NCBI GenBank assembly: GCA_963835595.1
Contig: CAWIGL010000002.1
Location: 682,001-746,000, forward strand
From: CAWEPK01 sp963835595
GTDB taxonomy: Bacteria; Desulfobacterota; Syntrophorhabdia; Syntrophorhabdales; WCHB1-27
DNA length: 64,000 bases
Direction of reading: 5' to 3'
The position numbers were made by a program, and so were the translations under genes. Positions 34,150 through 42,188 of the stretch are shown here, piece after piece (positions within the stretch are counted from its first letter, which is position 1; every line of letters starts with the position of its first letter). The notes beneath the pieces are model-generated. The model made no database searches and was not told the origin of the DNA. It worked only from the letters and a program-made list of their open reading frames with translations.

Positions 34150-35472
34150 ATGGGAAGCAAAGCCGGCAACAGCGTAGTAACCCTGCCTATCCCTTACGAG
34201 ACACCCGAAGAAAGAGGGACGTTCCTCGACCTCAAGATCGGCGCAGGGAACCTGGCGGCCGTCTTCGCGCCCGACGAGCCGCAGCCCCTCGCGGACCTTG
34301 CCGGGGCCTTTGACCGGGCTGTCGAGAACCCGGTGGGGGGCAGAAGGCTTTCCCAGATACTCTCGAAAGGCCTGAAGGTAGTCGTCATCGTCGAGAACCA
34401 GTACCGCCAGGCGCCCGCCGACAGGATATTACCCCGGCTCGTGGAGCGCATCAGGCGGGCCGGGGCGGACCCGACCGTCATGATCGGCAACGCGCGCCTC
34501 GTGCCGCTTACCTCCGGGCAGATAAGGGAAAAGCTGGGCGACGAAGTGGTTGACAGCGGCGTAGATATCGTCTGCAACGACGTGAGCAGGCCGGAGGACT
34601 ACGTCTTCAAGGGGATCACGAGCTTCGGCGTCCCGCTGTCGATCCACCGCAGGGTGGCCGAGGCCGATGCGGTCATCACCCTCGGGACCACGCAGGCGAC
34701 CCTCTGGGGGTACGGGGGGTCGGGGATGATTAACCCTGCCGTCACGTCCCTCGATACGATCGAGCAGAACCATTTCATGGCGCTCGCCCCCGACTGCGCG
34801 CCGGGAAACAACGAATGCCGCATCCAGCTCGACAAGTACGAGGCGGCCCGCATGGCGGGCGTCGCGATGGGGATAAACGTGATCGTCAACAACAGGCTGG
34901 AGACGGTCGATATAAATGCGGGCGATTCCGTGGAAGCCCACAGGGAATCCGTCAGAAATTACGACCGGATATACAGGCTGGACGCCTCTTCGCTCAAAGA
35001 GCGTAAGGCCGACATCGTGATCGCCGGCACGTCCGCCCCCACCGACCATCTTTTCTACCACACCTGCTGGGCCATCCAGAACTGCCTGCCTGTCATAAAG
35101 AAGGGCGGCACGATCATCTTCGCCTCGCCCTGCCCAGGATACCCGGGCCTGCCGGGCTTCGCCTTCATGGACCTTCTGAAGCCCTATATGCCCGCGACGC
35201 GCGAAAACCTCCTCAGGGCGATCCCTGCCTTTTACAACCAGTCGAGCAGGCTCCGGGCGGCGGGCATCAGGTTCAAGACGTACACGGCCATGATCGACTA
35301 CGACATACGGATCGTCACGCTGCCGCAAAACCACGCCTTGGCCCGCGACATAGGGTTCAACGTCTACGGCTCCCTCGAAGATGCATACCGCGACGCCCTC
35401 GCTGTGCACGGCAGCAACGCCAGGGTTGCCTTTGTCCCCTACGGACGTTACACCATCCTGGATTTGGAGTAG
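34150..35472 (+). CDS. LarA/DUF2088-family protein lacking usual cofactor residues
   Basis: A 440-residue protein with the overall plan of LarA-type lactate racemase homologues. From my recalled alignment to LarA of Lactiplantibacillus, the N-terminal core aligns at VVVIVENQYRQAPADRILPR (LarA DHTRPVP region) and at the SFGVPLSIHRRVAEADAVIT region, and TIEQNH aligns with the LarA KTIMANH. However the LarA residues His108, His174 and Lys184 that hold the nickel-pincer nucleotide appear absent: the aligned positions read NARLV, ATLWGYGGSG and GM. Only the later His (His200) is kept. So it may be a non-racemase or use another cofactor. Last gene of the liv operon, which suggests it acts on the imported substrate. 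Confidence 0.75.
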   Translation: MGSKAGNSVVTLPIPYETPEERGTFLDLKIGAGNLAAVFAPDEPQPLADLAGAFDRAVENPVGGRRLSQILSKGLKVVVIVENQYRQAPADRILPRLVERIRRAGADPTVMIGNARLVPLTSGQIREKLGDEVVDSGVDIVCNDVSRPEDYVFKGITSFGVPLSIHRRVAEADAVITLGTTQATLWGYGGSGMINPAVTSLDTIEQNHFMALAPDCAPGNNECRIQLDKYEAARMAGVAMGINVIVNNRLETVDINAGDSVEAHRESVRNYDRIYRLDASSLKERKADIVIAGTSAPTDHLFYHTCWAIQNCLPVIKKGGTIIFASPCPGYPGLPGFAFMDLLKPYMPATRENLLRAIPAFYNQSSRLRAAGIRFKTYTAMIDYDIRIVTLPQNHALARDIGFNVYGSLEDAYRDALAVHGSNARVAFVPYGRYTILDLE

Positions 35473-35516
35473 GCGGCCGGTGTATAATAAGAAAAGAAAA
35501 CAGTCAAGGGGGAACA

Positions 35517-35738
35517 GTGACCCAGAAACTCACCGCTATAATCCAAAAGGAAGGCAACGGGTACGTCTCCTTGTGCCCAGAGCTTGACGTTGCCAGTCAA
35601 GGTGATACGGTCGAGCAAGCCCGCGAGAACCTCCAGGAAGCACTCGAATTGTTTTTCGAGACCGCCTCTCAGGAGGAGATTAACCAAAGACTCCACGGTG
35701 ACGTTTTTGTAACCCAGGTCGAGGTCGCGGTTGGGTAA
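35517..35738 (+). CDS. hicB: HicB-family antitoxin, short form
   Basis: A 73-residue HicB fold without a DNA-binding tail: LTAIIQKEGNGYVSLCPELD (conserved YVALCPELDVASQG pattern), then SQGDTVEQARENLQEALELF. It neutralises the HicA toxin made just downstream. Gene order antitoxin-toxin is the reverse of the usual hicA-hicB. GTG start. A TATAAT at 35483-35488 lies 28 bases upstream and is a possible -10 box. The short form suggests that another site or repressor controls the pair. Overlaps hicA by 8 bases. Confidence 0.9.
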   Translation: MTQKLTAIIQKEGNGYVSLCPELDVASQGDTVEQARENLQEALELFFETASQEEINQRLHGDVFVTQVEVAVG

Positions 35739-35952
35739 GCTGCGCCTGCTTTCCGGCCGGGAAGTGTGCGGCATCCTTGAGAAACACGGCTTTGTGAAGG
35801 TACGCAGAAAAGGGAGCCACATCCTTATGCAGAAGCGGTTATCTGCCGCCACGCTTACCGTTCCTATACCCGACCATAACGAAATCAAGATTGGCACCCT
35901 ACAGTCCATTATCCGCCAGTCCGGTATCGCAAAGACCGAATTCGAGACATAA
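35731..35952 (+). CDS. hicA: HicA-family mRNA interferase toxin
   Basis: A 73-residue toxin with a dsRBD-like fold. VCGILEKHGFVKVRRKGSHI carries the catalytic His in GSH (about residue 29), and TVPIPDHNEIKIGTLQSIIR is the conserved second half. It cleaves mRNA, freed when HicB is degraded. TTG start overlapping hicB by 8 bases. Confidence 0.92.
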   Translation: MGKLRLLSGREVCGILEKHGFVKVRRKGSHILMQKRLSAATLTVPIPDHNEIKIGTLQSIIRQSGIAKTEFET

Positions 35953-36023
35953 AAACGCCGGAGCAGGGAAAAACCGCGAAATAAGCTGGCCGCACTATGC
36001 TCCCACCCGCGGCTTGCCGTGCG

Positions 36024-36053
36024 TTGACAATACGCACCGCAGCCGTGTACGAT
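36024..36053 (+). promoter_or_regulatory. Candidate purB promoter
   Basis: TTGACA (36024-36029), 18 bases, then TACGAT (36048-36053). The -35 is perfect, the -10 matches four of six bases, and the start codon follows 23 bases later. No operator was recognised. Confidence 0.5.
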
Positions 36054-36075
36054 ATATAAAAACGGACGGGACAAT

Positions 36076-37380
36076 ATGATCGACCGTTACACCCGCAAGG
36101 AAATGGCCGCTATCTGGACCGAGGAGAAGAAGCTCCGCACGTGGCTCGACATCGAGATCGCAATCTGCGAGGCGTGGGCGGAAGCCGGTGTCGTCCCGAA
36201 GGACGACCTCGCGGTCATCAAGGCAAAGGCGCACGTGGACGCGGCCAGGGTAGCCGAGATCGAGAAGGAGACGAAGCACGACGTGGTCGCCTTCATCCAG
36301 GCGGCCTCCGAGTCCGTCGGCCCCGCCTCGAAATGGGTCCACCTCGGCGTCACCTCCTCGGACATCCTCGACACTTCATTCTCGCTCCTCCTCAAGGAGG
36401 CGGCCGCACTCCTTACGGAAGATATCAAGGGCCTCATGGCCGTACTCAAGGAGAAGGCGCAACAATACAAGCTGACGCCGATGATCGGGAGGACCCACGG
36501 CATCCACGCGGAGCCTGTCACTTTCGGCCTGAAAATGGCCCATTTCTATGACGAGATGCGGAGGAACCTGGAAAGGCTAACCGCAGCCTCGGCCCGCGTC
36601 TCCTGCGGCAAGATATCGGGAGCGGTCGGCACGTACGCCCACGTGCCGCCCTTCGTGGAGGAGTACGTGTGCCGGAAGCTGGGGCTTGCGCCTGCGCCCA
36701 TCTCCTCGCAGATCATCCCCCGCGACTACTACGCCGAGTTCTTCACCACCCTCGCGGTCGTCGGCTCGTCGATCGAGAAGATGGCCACCGAGGTACGCCA
36801 CCTGCAAAGGACGGAGGTAGGCGAGGCGGAGGAATTTTTCCAGGCGGGTCAGACCGGCTCCTCCGCCATGCCCCACAAGCGGAACCCGGTCGCCTCGGAG
36901 AACGTCTCGGGACTCGCGCGGCTGCTGCGCGGCTATGCCCTCGCATCGCTTGAAGACATCCCCCTGTGGCACGAGCGCGATATCAGCCATTCGTCCGTCG
37001 AGAGGGTGATCGGCCCGGACGCCACGATACTCCTCGACTACATGCTCGCCCGGATAACGGGCATATTCCGCAACCTCATCGTCTACCCCGAGCGCATGAA
37101 GGAGAACATGGCCATCACTGCGGGCCTTTACCACTCCGAGGCCGTGCTTCTCAGCCTCATCAAAAAAGGGCTTACGAGGCAGGAGGCGTACAAGATCACC
37201 CAATCCCTGGCGATGGCCTGCTTCCGCGACCGCCTCAACTTCGTTGAATGCCTCAAGAAGGACGAGGGGCTCAAGAAGTTTTTGTCCGCCGAGGAGATCG
37301 CCGGGATAACGGACGATCGCCACTATTTCGAGTACATCGACGCCATATTCGCACGGGTCTTCGGCCCTGACCGATCTTAA
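36076..37380 (+). CDS. purB: Adenylosuccinate lyase
   Basis: A 434-residue enzyme of the fumarase/aspartase superfamily that catalyses two steps of purine synthesis (SAICAR to AICAR, adenylosuccinate to AMP), releasing fumarate. The catalytic signature loop GSSAMPHKRNP is present (about residue 262), with TSSDILDTSFSLLLKEA (about 97) and IGRTHGIHAEPVTFG (about 138) giving the active-site His. ATG at 36076 with weak ribosome binding site. It stands alone in front of the repeat-rich region. Confidence 0.97.
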   Translation: MIDRYTRKEMAAIWTEEKKLRTWLDIEIAICEAWAEAGVVPKDDLAVIKAKAHVDAARVAEIEKETKHDVVAFIQAASESVGPASKWVHLGVTSSDILDTSFSLLLKEAAALLTEDIKGLMAVLKEKAQQYKLTPMIGRTHGIHAEPVTFGLKMAHFYDEMRRNLERLTAASARVSCGKISGAVGTYAHVPPFVEEYVCRKLGLAPAPISSQIIPRDYYAEFFTTLAVVGSSIEKMATEVRHLQRTEVGEAEEFFQAGQTGSSAMPHKRNPVASENVSGLARLLRGYALASLEDIPLWHERDISHSSVERVIGPDATILLDYMLARITGIFRNLIVYPERMKENMAITAGLYHSEAVLLSLIKKGLTRQEAYKITQSLAMACFRDRLNFVECLKKDEGLKKFLSAEEIAGITDDRHYFEYIDAIFARVFGPDRS

Positions 37381-37382
37381 TG

Positions 37383-37412
37383 AAATACCCTGCTATTTAC
37401 AGCATGGTATTT
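37383..37412 (+). terminator. Hairpin after purB
   Basis: AAATACC-C-TGCT (37383-37394) pairs with AGCA-T-GGTATTT (37401-37412), an 11-bp stem with one mismatched pair and a 6-base loop, starting 3 bases after the stop. There is no T-run. A related hairpin (CTGCTGC-AA-GCAGCAG) lies at the matching place beside the third repeat copy. Confidence 0.5.
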
Positions 37413-37488
37413 CGTGAGGGGGGAGGCCGGGGCACCCGCTTGCGGGTCGCGGCTTTGCCGGTGGAGGGGGCGCTGAGCCCCATTAATT
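37411..37488 (+). repeat. Dispersed GC-rich repeat, copy A
   Basis: Begins TTTCGTGAGGGGGGAGGC and ends GGGGGCGCTGAGCCCC followed by ATTAATTG. It shares both ends with copies B and C while the middle differs (hairpin CCCGC-TT-GCGGG). It directly follows the purB hairpin and covers the TTG that would start the next longer reading frame. Confidence 0.75.
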
Positions 37489-37531
37489 GAGGCATCTTAA
37501 GCAATCCGGTTTTGGGGCGACAACATATGAG

Positions 37532-37987
37532 ATGGCATTCTTATCCGATATCAGGTCCTGCTTCGACTCGGTCGGGCGCGAAAAACTCTCAATCGACTCG
37601 GCCCGCATGGCGCAACTGCCCCTCGACAGCGTCTCCTCCTCGTGCCGGGCGTTCCTCTACGCCGTCCTGGAGCTGAACCGGGGAAAGCTGAAGCGGGCGA
37701 TACGTTTCATAAACCAGGCAAGAGAGCAGGCGGACGACATCGAGGAGCTGTCATACGTGCTTCACGTGGAGGGCGTCCTTCTTTCCTTGCGCGGCGACTA
37801 CAGGCAGGCTGTGGCCAAGCATGTCCGATGCGCCGAGATATGCAGGCTGACCGGGGACAGGCACCTGGGCTGCGAGGCCCTTCTGCGCCTTTCCGGCCTG
37901 TATATTAAGCTCGGCGAGCCGGCCATGGCCGAGGTGTACGAGAAGGAAGCGGCGCTTATCATGCCGCGCGATAGGGGGCGGGTCTAG
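37532..37987 (+). CDS. Small helical-repeat (TPR-like) protein
   Basis: A 151-residue helical protein starting at ATG 37532; a TTG at 37487 lies inside the repeat and is less likely. Segments AVLELNRGKLKRAIRFINQA, AREQADDIEELSYVLHVEGV and LSLRGDYRQAVAKHVRCAEI resemble TPR-like helix pairs with the alternating small residues. No signal peptide or catalytic motif. No functional assignment is possible; TPR proteins usually mediate protein contacts. Its operon context is unclear since the upstream gene is purB with a hairpin between. Confidence 0.55.
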   Translation: MAFLSDIRSCFDSVGREKLSIDSARMAQLPLDSVSSSCRAFLYAVLELNRGKLKRAIRFINQAREQADDIEELSYVLHVEGVLLSLRGDYRQAVAKHVRCAEICRLTGDRHLGCEALLRLSGLYIKLGEPAMAEVYEKEAALIMPRDRGRV

Positions 37988-38227
37988 CGACACAAACAGC
38001 TTCAAGCTACCACGGCATCCTGCAAAGGCTGAAATGCTGTCGGACTCCTCCAGGCTTGGACTCGCGCCTCTGGCGGAATCGCGATCTGCGGCGCCCTGCT
38101 CGCCTTGCGGCCTCCGATGTACCTATGTACGATCTCCGGCCAGCAAGACTCACAGTGCATTCGCCTATCATCGATTCCTTGAGGCGCTCCCCGGGCTCGC
38201 CAATGCACGCTTTCATCGTAATATCGA

Positions 38228-38417
38228 GTCTTCATACCCGTACTCTATCTCACTGTACGCCGAGGCCCGCCCCGCAGCCGGCCGCCGCTAACGGAATAAA
38301 GAGCATATTATAAGGCGGCGGCAAGAGCGGGCTGTACGGTTTTCGTGGTGATACGCTAAAAGTGTAAGAGTAGAGATTCAGTCTATCGGACAGCATCACA
38401 TGATGTAAGAAGTTCTT
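38228..38417 (+). repeat. Duplication, copy 1 (without insertion)
   Basis: Starts GTCTTCATACCCGTACTC and runs through GGCGGCAAGAGCGGGCTG to GTAAGAAGTTC. Copy 2 at 38773-39026 is nearly identical except for a 71-base block (the dispersed repeat) present only in the second copy, and divergence near the end. Confidence 0.85.
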
Positions 38418-38616
38418 CCCGAACTCCTCGACAAGTACACCTTCCGAGACTGTGAAGATTTCAGACGGCATTCAGCGATAATAACCAAAATGCTTGGACG
38501 AAAGTTTGAGCTCTTGTGTATAATGTGTGAGAGGCAAGCAAGTAGTGCCGGCTTTATATAGCACGTGAGGTAGTGAAGGATAGGAAGCCGCAGGAGAAAA
38601 CGGAATGAACGGAACT

Positions 38617-38771
38617 ACGTCCCCCTAGGCCTACGGAATGAACGGAACTACGTCCCCCTAGGCCTACTACGTCCCCCTAGGCCTACGTCCCCCTAGGCTG
38701 TTACCCGGAACTACGTCCCCCTAGGCTGTTACCCCCTAGGCTGTCCCCTAGGCTGTTACGTCCCCCTAGGC
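38617..38771 (+). repeat. Tandem array of CCCCTAGGC motifs
   Basis: Eight copies of CCCCTAGGC in 155 bases, six as the longer ACGTCCCCCTAGGC (38617, 38650, 38669, 38685, 38713 and 38758). The intervals vary: GGAATGAACGGAACT in the first units, TGTTAC in the later ones. Each copy has the palindrome CCTAGG, so the rare tetramer CTAG is repeated densely. Looks like stepwise local duplication or assembly artefact. Confidence 0.8.
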
Positions 38772-38772
38772 T

Positions 38773-39026
38773 GTCTTCATACCCGTACTCTAGCTCACTG
38801 TAGGCCGAGGCCCGCCCCACAGCCGGCCGCCGCTAACGGAATAAAGAGCATATTCTTTGTCTGTCTGAGGGGGGAGGCTCCATGCGGCTTTGCCGCTGGA
38901 GGGGGCGCTGAGCCCCAACAACTGCCGGCGGCAAGAGCGGGCTGTACGGTATTCATGGTGATACGTTAAAAGTGCAAGAGTAGAGATTCAGTCTATCGGA
39001 CGATGTGAGGTTACGTAAGAAGTTCC
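38773..39026 (+). repeat. Duplication, copy 2 (with inserted dispersed repeat)
   Basis: Shares GTCTTCATACCCGTACTC at the start, GGAATAAAGAGCATATT before the insertion and GGCGGCAAGAGCGGGCTG after it with copy 1. The 71 bases 38855-38925 are absent from copy 1, where ATAA(GGC) is found instead, so copy 1 gives a natural empty site for the dispersed repeat. Confidence 0.85.
38865..38925 (+). repeat. Dispersed GC-rich repeat, copy B (inserted in copy 2)
   Basis: CTGAGGGGGGAGGCTCC, a short variable middle (TGCGGCTTTGCCGC) and GGGGGCGCTGAGCCCC with the end AACAACTGCC. It can fold into a stem-loop from GCGGC and GCCGC plus GGGG/CCCC pairing. Confidence 0.78.
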
Positions 39027-39056
39027 GATCCCCGCCCCTTTGTGCCGTTGATGCTT

Positions 39057-39740
39057 CTATCTCTTGATCCTTCTCTTTACCGCCGCAAGCCCTATCAGGC
39101 CGGGGCCGAGAAGAAGTATGGCCGAAGGAAGTGGGGTGGGATTGGCTGGCTGGATATCAGGAGTGGTGCCGAAGTAGAGGCCGGCAGAGGTAACGTCGGG
39201 TATGGAGGACAACCCCGTAAGGCCTATGTTGAAGGTCACCGGCCCGTTAAGGTACGGATTGTGTGTGCCATTGGATAGGCCGTCACTCGAAGTGATGTTG
39301 CCGTTCACGATCTCATAAGGGTGGTAGGACCCGCCTCCCGCAAACAATAGGATGGTGCCGCCCTGCATTTGTATCCCCCACTGGAAGGGCGTTGAGCCTG
39401 TATCGCTGATCCCCGGATTAGCAAAGGTGACACTGGTCGCCGTTACCGTCACTGTCCCTGTAGCCTGTGCCCCGGCCAATGCGACACCCGACGGAGTATT
39501 CGAGAGGGTGAGCGAAACGCCGTCGAGAATGGAAGATATCGTGTCGAGTTGTCCTGCCGCGGCCGTGTTCTCAAGCGTAATTGAAAGGCTGTTTGGAGTC
39601 GTGAAGCTGAAAGTAGCCGATCCGTTTTGGAACGTCGACGTGTCGTTCACCGTCCAAGTATAGGCTGCCTGCGCCTGACCCGACAGCGCTAGGGATATCA
39701 AGACGATTAGAGCAAGACAGAGAAGGACTACCCTTGCCAT
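39057..39740 (-). CDS. Exported protein with PEP-CTERM-type C-terminal signal
   Basis: A secreted protein of about 227 residues starting at the ATG at 39740 (GGAG upstream; a longer frame begins at 39893). Signal peptide residues about 1-26 (ending GQAQAA). The mature part is rich in Thr, Ser, Asn and Val, as in surface proteins, with no catalytic motif. The C-terminus PLPSAILLLGPGLIGLAAV, then KRRIKR, is the VPLP-type PEP-CTERM sorting tail recognised by an exosortase: a Pro motif, a hydrophobic helix and a basic end. The exosortase gene is not in the window. It is expected to be retained or processed at the cell envelope, often with exopolysaccharide. Confidence 0.8.
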   Translation of the reverse strand: MARVVLLCLALIVLISLALSGQAQAAYTWTVNDTSTFQNGSATFSFTTPNSLSITLENTAAAGQLDTISSILDGVSLTLSNTPSGVALAGAQATGTVTVTATSVTFANPGISDTGSTPFQWGIQMQGGTILLFAGGGSYHPYEIVNGNITSSDGLSNGTHNPYLNGPVTFNIGLTGLSSIPDVTSAGLYFGTTPDIQPANPTPLPSAILLLGPGLIGLAAVKRRIKR

Positions 39741-40320
39741 CCCGTTCTCCATTGGAATTTCGGCAACTCGGCTATCTAACTGGTGACCAACAGGTTGCAG
39801 CCGTTGAGACCCGTTCGCTTTCCTTCCCACCCTCCCGGATGGTTTGGTCTTTTCAGATGTTGGCATCATATAACACGGTATGACACTTGTCAAGAAAAAA
39901 ATAAAGCAGGAAAAAATGGTCCCCTTTTCCCCTCACCCAAAACTATCAGGTGGCACTCATGATCCATGCAAGAAGTGCGATCGTGTTGCCTTGTAGGTGC
40001 TGTCAACGCCTAATCTAATACCCCACCAATGGATACAGTACAGCCCGCTCTTACCGCCACTTTATGGATGTACCCTATACGATTGCGGCGGCCGTGGCCG
40101 GAGAAGTTTGCCCCGCAGTATATACAAGAGCTAACTGCGGGGTGATGCATTACGCGTAGCGCGCGAAGCGCGTTTTTCTCGCGCTTCGCGCAAGCAGGAG
40201 CTCCGTACCGCGCAGCGGCGCGAGTCCAGCCGCCGAAAGTAGTACGCATTTGCTTTTTGCTTTTCGCTTTTTGTCTTCGCTCCCGCAACGGGCGTGATGA
40301 TTATCAGACCGTGACCGCGC
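39741..40320. other. Intergenic region between PEP-CTERM gene and DUF1844 gene, hairpin-rich
   Basis: About 580 bases. It holds GTACAGCCCGCTCTTACCGCC (40038-40058 with homology to the repeat cluster in reverse orientation, extending about 60 bases), a CCCCGCAGT/ACTGCGGGG stem (40111-40142), and a 12-bp palindrome. An open frame on the minus strand (40010-40288) is not recognised as a gene. Confidence 0.55.
40161..40191. terminator. Perfect 12-bp GC-rich inverted repeat with T-rich loop
   Basis: GCGCGAAGCGCG (40161-40172), loop TTTTTCT, CGCGCTTCGCGC (40180-40191). Downstream of the DUF1844 gene on the minus strand, but the T-run lies inside the loop, so a terminator role is uncertain. Confidence 0.4.
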
Positions 40321-40680
40321 TTACGTCCCCGACGACTTTATGAACTTCAGCCGCACGTCGTAGAGCACGTTGTCGAGGAGGCTCTCTTCGTCCTTTGTGA
40401 GGTTCCCTTTCGTCTTCTCTTTGAGCATCTCGATGATGCTTATCGTCTGCTTAGCGAGCTGGAGGTTTACCTCTTTGGCGTTGGTGATGGGGTCGGGAAG
40501 CTCGCCCAGGTGGACGAGGGCCGACGTTGAGAGCGACAGCACGAACGTGGAGAAGCCAAACTCGTAGAGGAGCTCGTTGTCCGACCAGTCTCCCCGGTCC
40601 TTCGCTGCCTCGCCATCCGGCTTCGACCCTTCTTTTTTCTTCCCCTTGTCCGCAGGGACCGCTTTCTCTTCTTCCGTCAT
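40321..40680 (-). CDS. DUF1844-family protein
   Basis: A 119-residue protein with the conserved DUF1844 core FGFSTFVLSLSTSALVHLGE (about residues 41-60), then NLQLAKQTISIIEMLKEKTK and a C-terminal NVLYDVRLKFIKSS. The first 35 residues are charged and disordered. The family is often found in Desulfobacterota and Acidobacteria and has no established role. It follows the HtrA-like protease gene by 13 bases on the same strand, so the two may be one operon. Confidence 0.85.
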   Translation of the reverse strand: MTEEEKAVPADKGKKKEGSKPDGEAAKDRGDWSDNELLYEFGFSTFVLSLSTSALVHLGELPDPITNAKEVNLQLAKQTISIIEMLKEKTKGNLTKDEESLLDNVLYDVRLKFIKSSGT

Positions 40681-40693
40681 CCGGTCATCCCTC

Positions 40694-42034
40694 CTAGAGT
40701 AAGGTGTCGAGTTTTATGGGGAGGAAAAAAAGATCGTCGTTCCTCTTCACCTGATAAAGAATATAATTCCTTCGCAAGCCCTCGACCATGAGCGCGTTGA
40801 ACCTGTCTTTGTCCGATACGGGCGCGTTGTTGATCGTCACGATCACGTCGCCCGCCCGCAAGCCGTACCGCTCGCCCAGGCCGCCTTTGAACACCTTCGT
40901 CACGACTACGCCTTTCTGCTGCCTCAGCTTGAACTTGAGCCGCGCGTATCCCTCGATGTTCGAGAGGCGCACCCCGCACAGCCGCTCGTCGAGCGGATCC
41001 GGCACGTAGTCGACGCCCTTCCCCGTGGCGACCGTGAGCGCCGTGTTCCCCCTCATGACCTTGATCCGGCTCGTCCCGTTCAGGACGGCGTTCCTGAAGA
41101 CGTTCTGGAACTTCATGCCTTCCCGGATCTTCCTGTTGTCGATCTCCACGATCCGGTCGCCCACCTTCATGCCGCCGGCCTCGGCCGGGCTGCCGGCGAT
41201 CACCCCGTCCACGTACAGGTACTGGCCGTCGTCGTCATCCCTCCTGTCGACGAACAGGCCGAAGATGGGCCGCCTGGGCGCGTGCTCCAGGAAATCGGAG
41301 AGCATAGTCATCACGTCCTCGATGGGTATGGCGAAGCCTATCCCCTTGCCCTCTTCGTAGACAGCCGTGACGACGCCGAGGAGGTTCCCGTCCGCGTCGA
41401 GGAGCGCGCCCCCCGAATTGCCCGGGTTGATGGCCGCGTCCGTCTGGATCAGCGTCGAGTAGACCTTGTCGTTGATCTTGACGTTCTTGCGGAAGGCGCT
41501 CACTACGCCGACGGTAACGGAGGTGGGCAGGCCGTAAGGGTTCCCGATGACGACGGCCCTCTCGCCTACGCGCGCGTTGCTCCTGGTCACCCTGAAAAAT
41601 GGGAATTCCTTCTTGCCGTCCTCGACCTTGAGCAGCGCAATGTCCATCTCCGGGTCGGCGGCTATGACGTGGGCGTCGTACTCCTCGCGGTTGATGAATT
41701 TCACGCGGATCGTCGTCGCCTTCGAGATGAGGTGCTCGTTGGTGACGATGAGGCCCTTGGGGTCGAGGACGACGCCGGACCCTATGTTTTCCACCGTCTC
41801 CTGTGTATCGTCCGCATCCGACGGGAAAAACCGCCTGAAAAGGCTGGCGCTGCGGGGCTCGCTCCCCTTTTTTGCCGCCTCTTCCGTCTTTATGTTGACG
41901 ATCGCCCTGCTGGCCGTCTCGACGACCGACACGAGGCCTTCGTCTCTGGCGGTCCTGGCGGCGGACAGGCCGGGGAAGACGAAGCAGGTGAAAAAAAGAA
42001 GGAAAACGATTACCGGGACTACTATCTTGTTCAT
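40694..42034 (-). CDS. HtrA/DegP-like serine protease with two PDZ domains
   Basis: A periplasmic protease/chaperone of about 446 residues (a TTG 6 bases further upstream is also possible). Signal peptide residues 1-24. Trypsin-like catalytic triad, numbering from the longer frame: His103 in IVTNEHLISK, Asp133 in DPEMDIALLKV and Ser209 in NPGNSGGALL. Two PDZ domains follow (about residues 255-340 with IAGSPAEAGGMKVGDRIVEI; and 350-440 with VVTKVFKGGLGERYGLRAGD). Expected to degrade or refold misfolded envelope proteins. It lies just upstream of the DUF1844 gene in the same direction. Confidence 0.92.
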   Translation of the reverse strand: MNKIVVPVIVFLLFFTCFVFPGLSAARTARDEGLVSVVETASRAIVNIKTEEAAKKGSEPRSASLFRRFFPSDADDTQETVENIGSGVVLDPKGLIVTNEHLISKATTIRVKFINREEYDAHVIAADPEMDIALLKVEDGKKEFPFFRVTRSNARVGERAVVIGNPYGLPTSVTVGVVSAFRKNVKINDKVYSTLIQTDAAINPGNSGGALLDADGNLLGVVTAVYEEGKGIGFAIPIEDVMTMLSDFLEHAPRRPIFGLFVDRRDDDDGQYLYVDGVIAGSPAEAGGMKVGDRIVEIDNRKIREGMKFQNVFRNAVLNGTSRIKVMRGNTALTVATGKGVDYVPDPLDERLCGVRLSNIEGYARLKFKLRQQKGVVVTKVFKGGLGERYGLRAGDVIVTINNAPVSDKDRFNALMVEGLRRNYILYQVKRNDDLFFLPIKLDTLL

Positions 42035-42188
42035 TTTCAAATTATTGATGCCCTGTAGCTTGTTACAGGGATACTATTACTCCCTTTTGTTCCTCATCCC
42101 ATCATAAAAGCTCTTTTACGCGCTCTTTCGTTCCCGCGCTTTCTGCATCCGACTATCATCCTTGGAGCGTTGGCACGCCTTACCACAG

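Larger units (their letters stand above)
37988..39056. other. Repeat-rich region without a recognised gene
   Basis: About 1.07 kb holding a 190-base duplication in two copies, an array of CCCCTAGGC repeats and copy B of the dispersed repeat (each listed separately). Short open frames exist but none matches a known family or shows coding character across both copies. The 38004-38227 stretch before the first copy carries no recognised feature. Confidence 0.6.

Noticed and set aside
38002..38235. Minus-strand 77-codon frame
   Set aside because: No family similarity, no ribosome binding site and no conservation with the duplicated part.
38617..38771. CRISPR array
   Set aside because: The units are too short (14 bases), the intervals are repeated rather than unique, and no cas genes are present.
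38228..39026. Group II intron remnant
   Set aside because: The GTACGG and GAGCGGGC pieces recall domain V but no catalytic triad AGC/GAAA hairpin or reverse transcriptase is present.
40161..40191. Clear Rho-independent terminator
   Set aside because: The T-run is inside the loop rather than after the stem, so it is listed only as a weak candidate.
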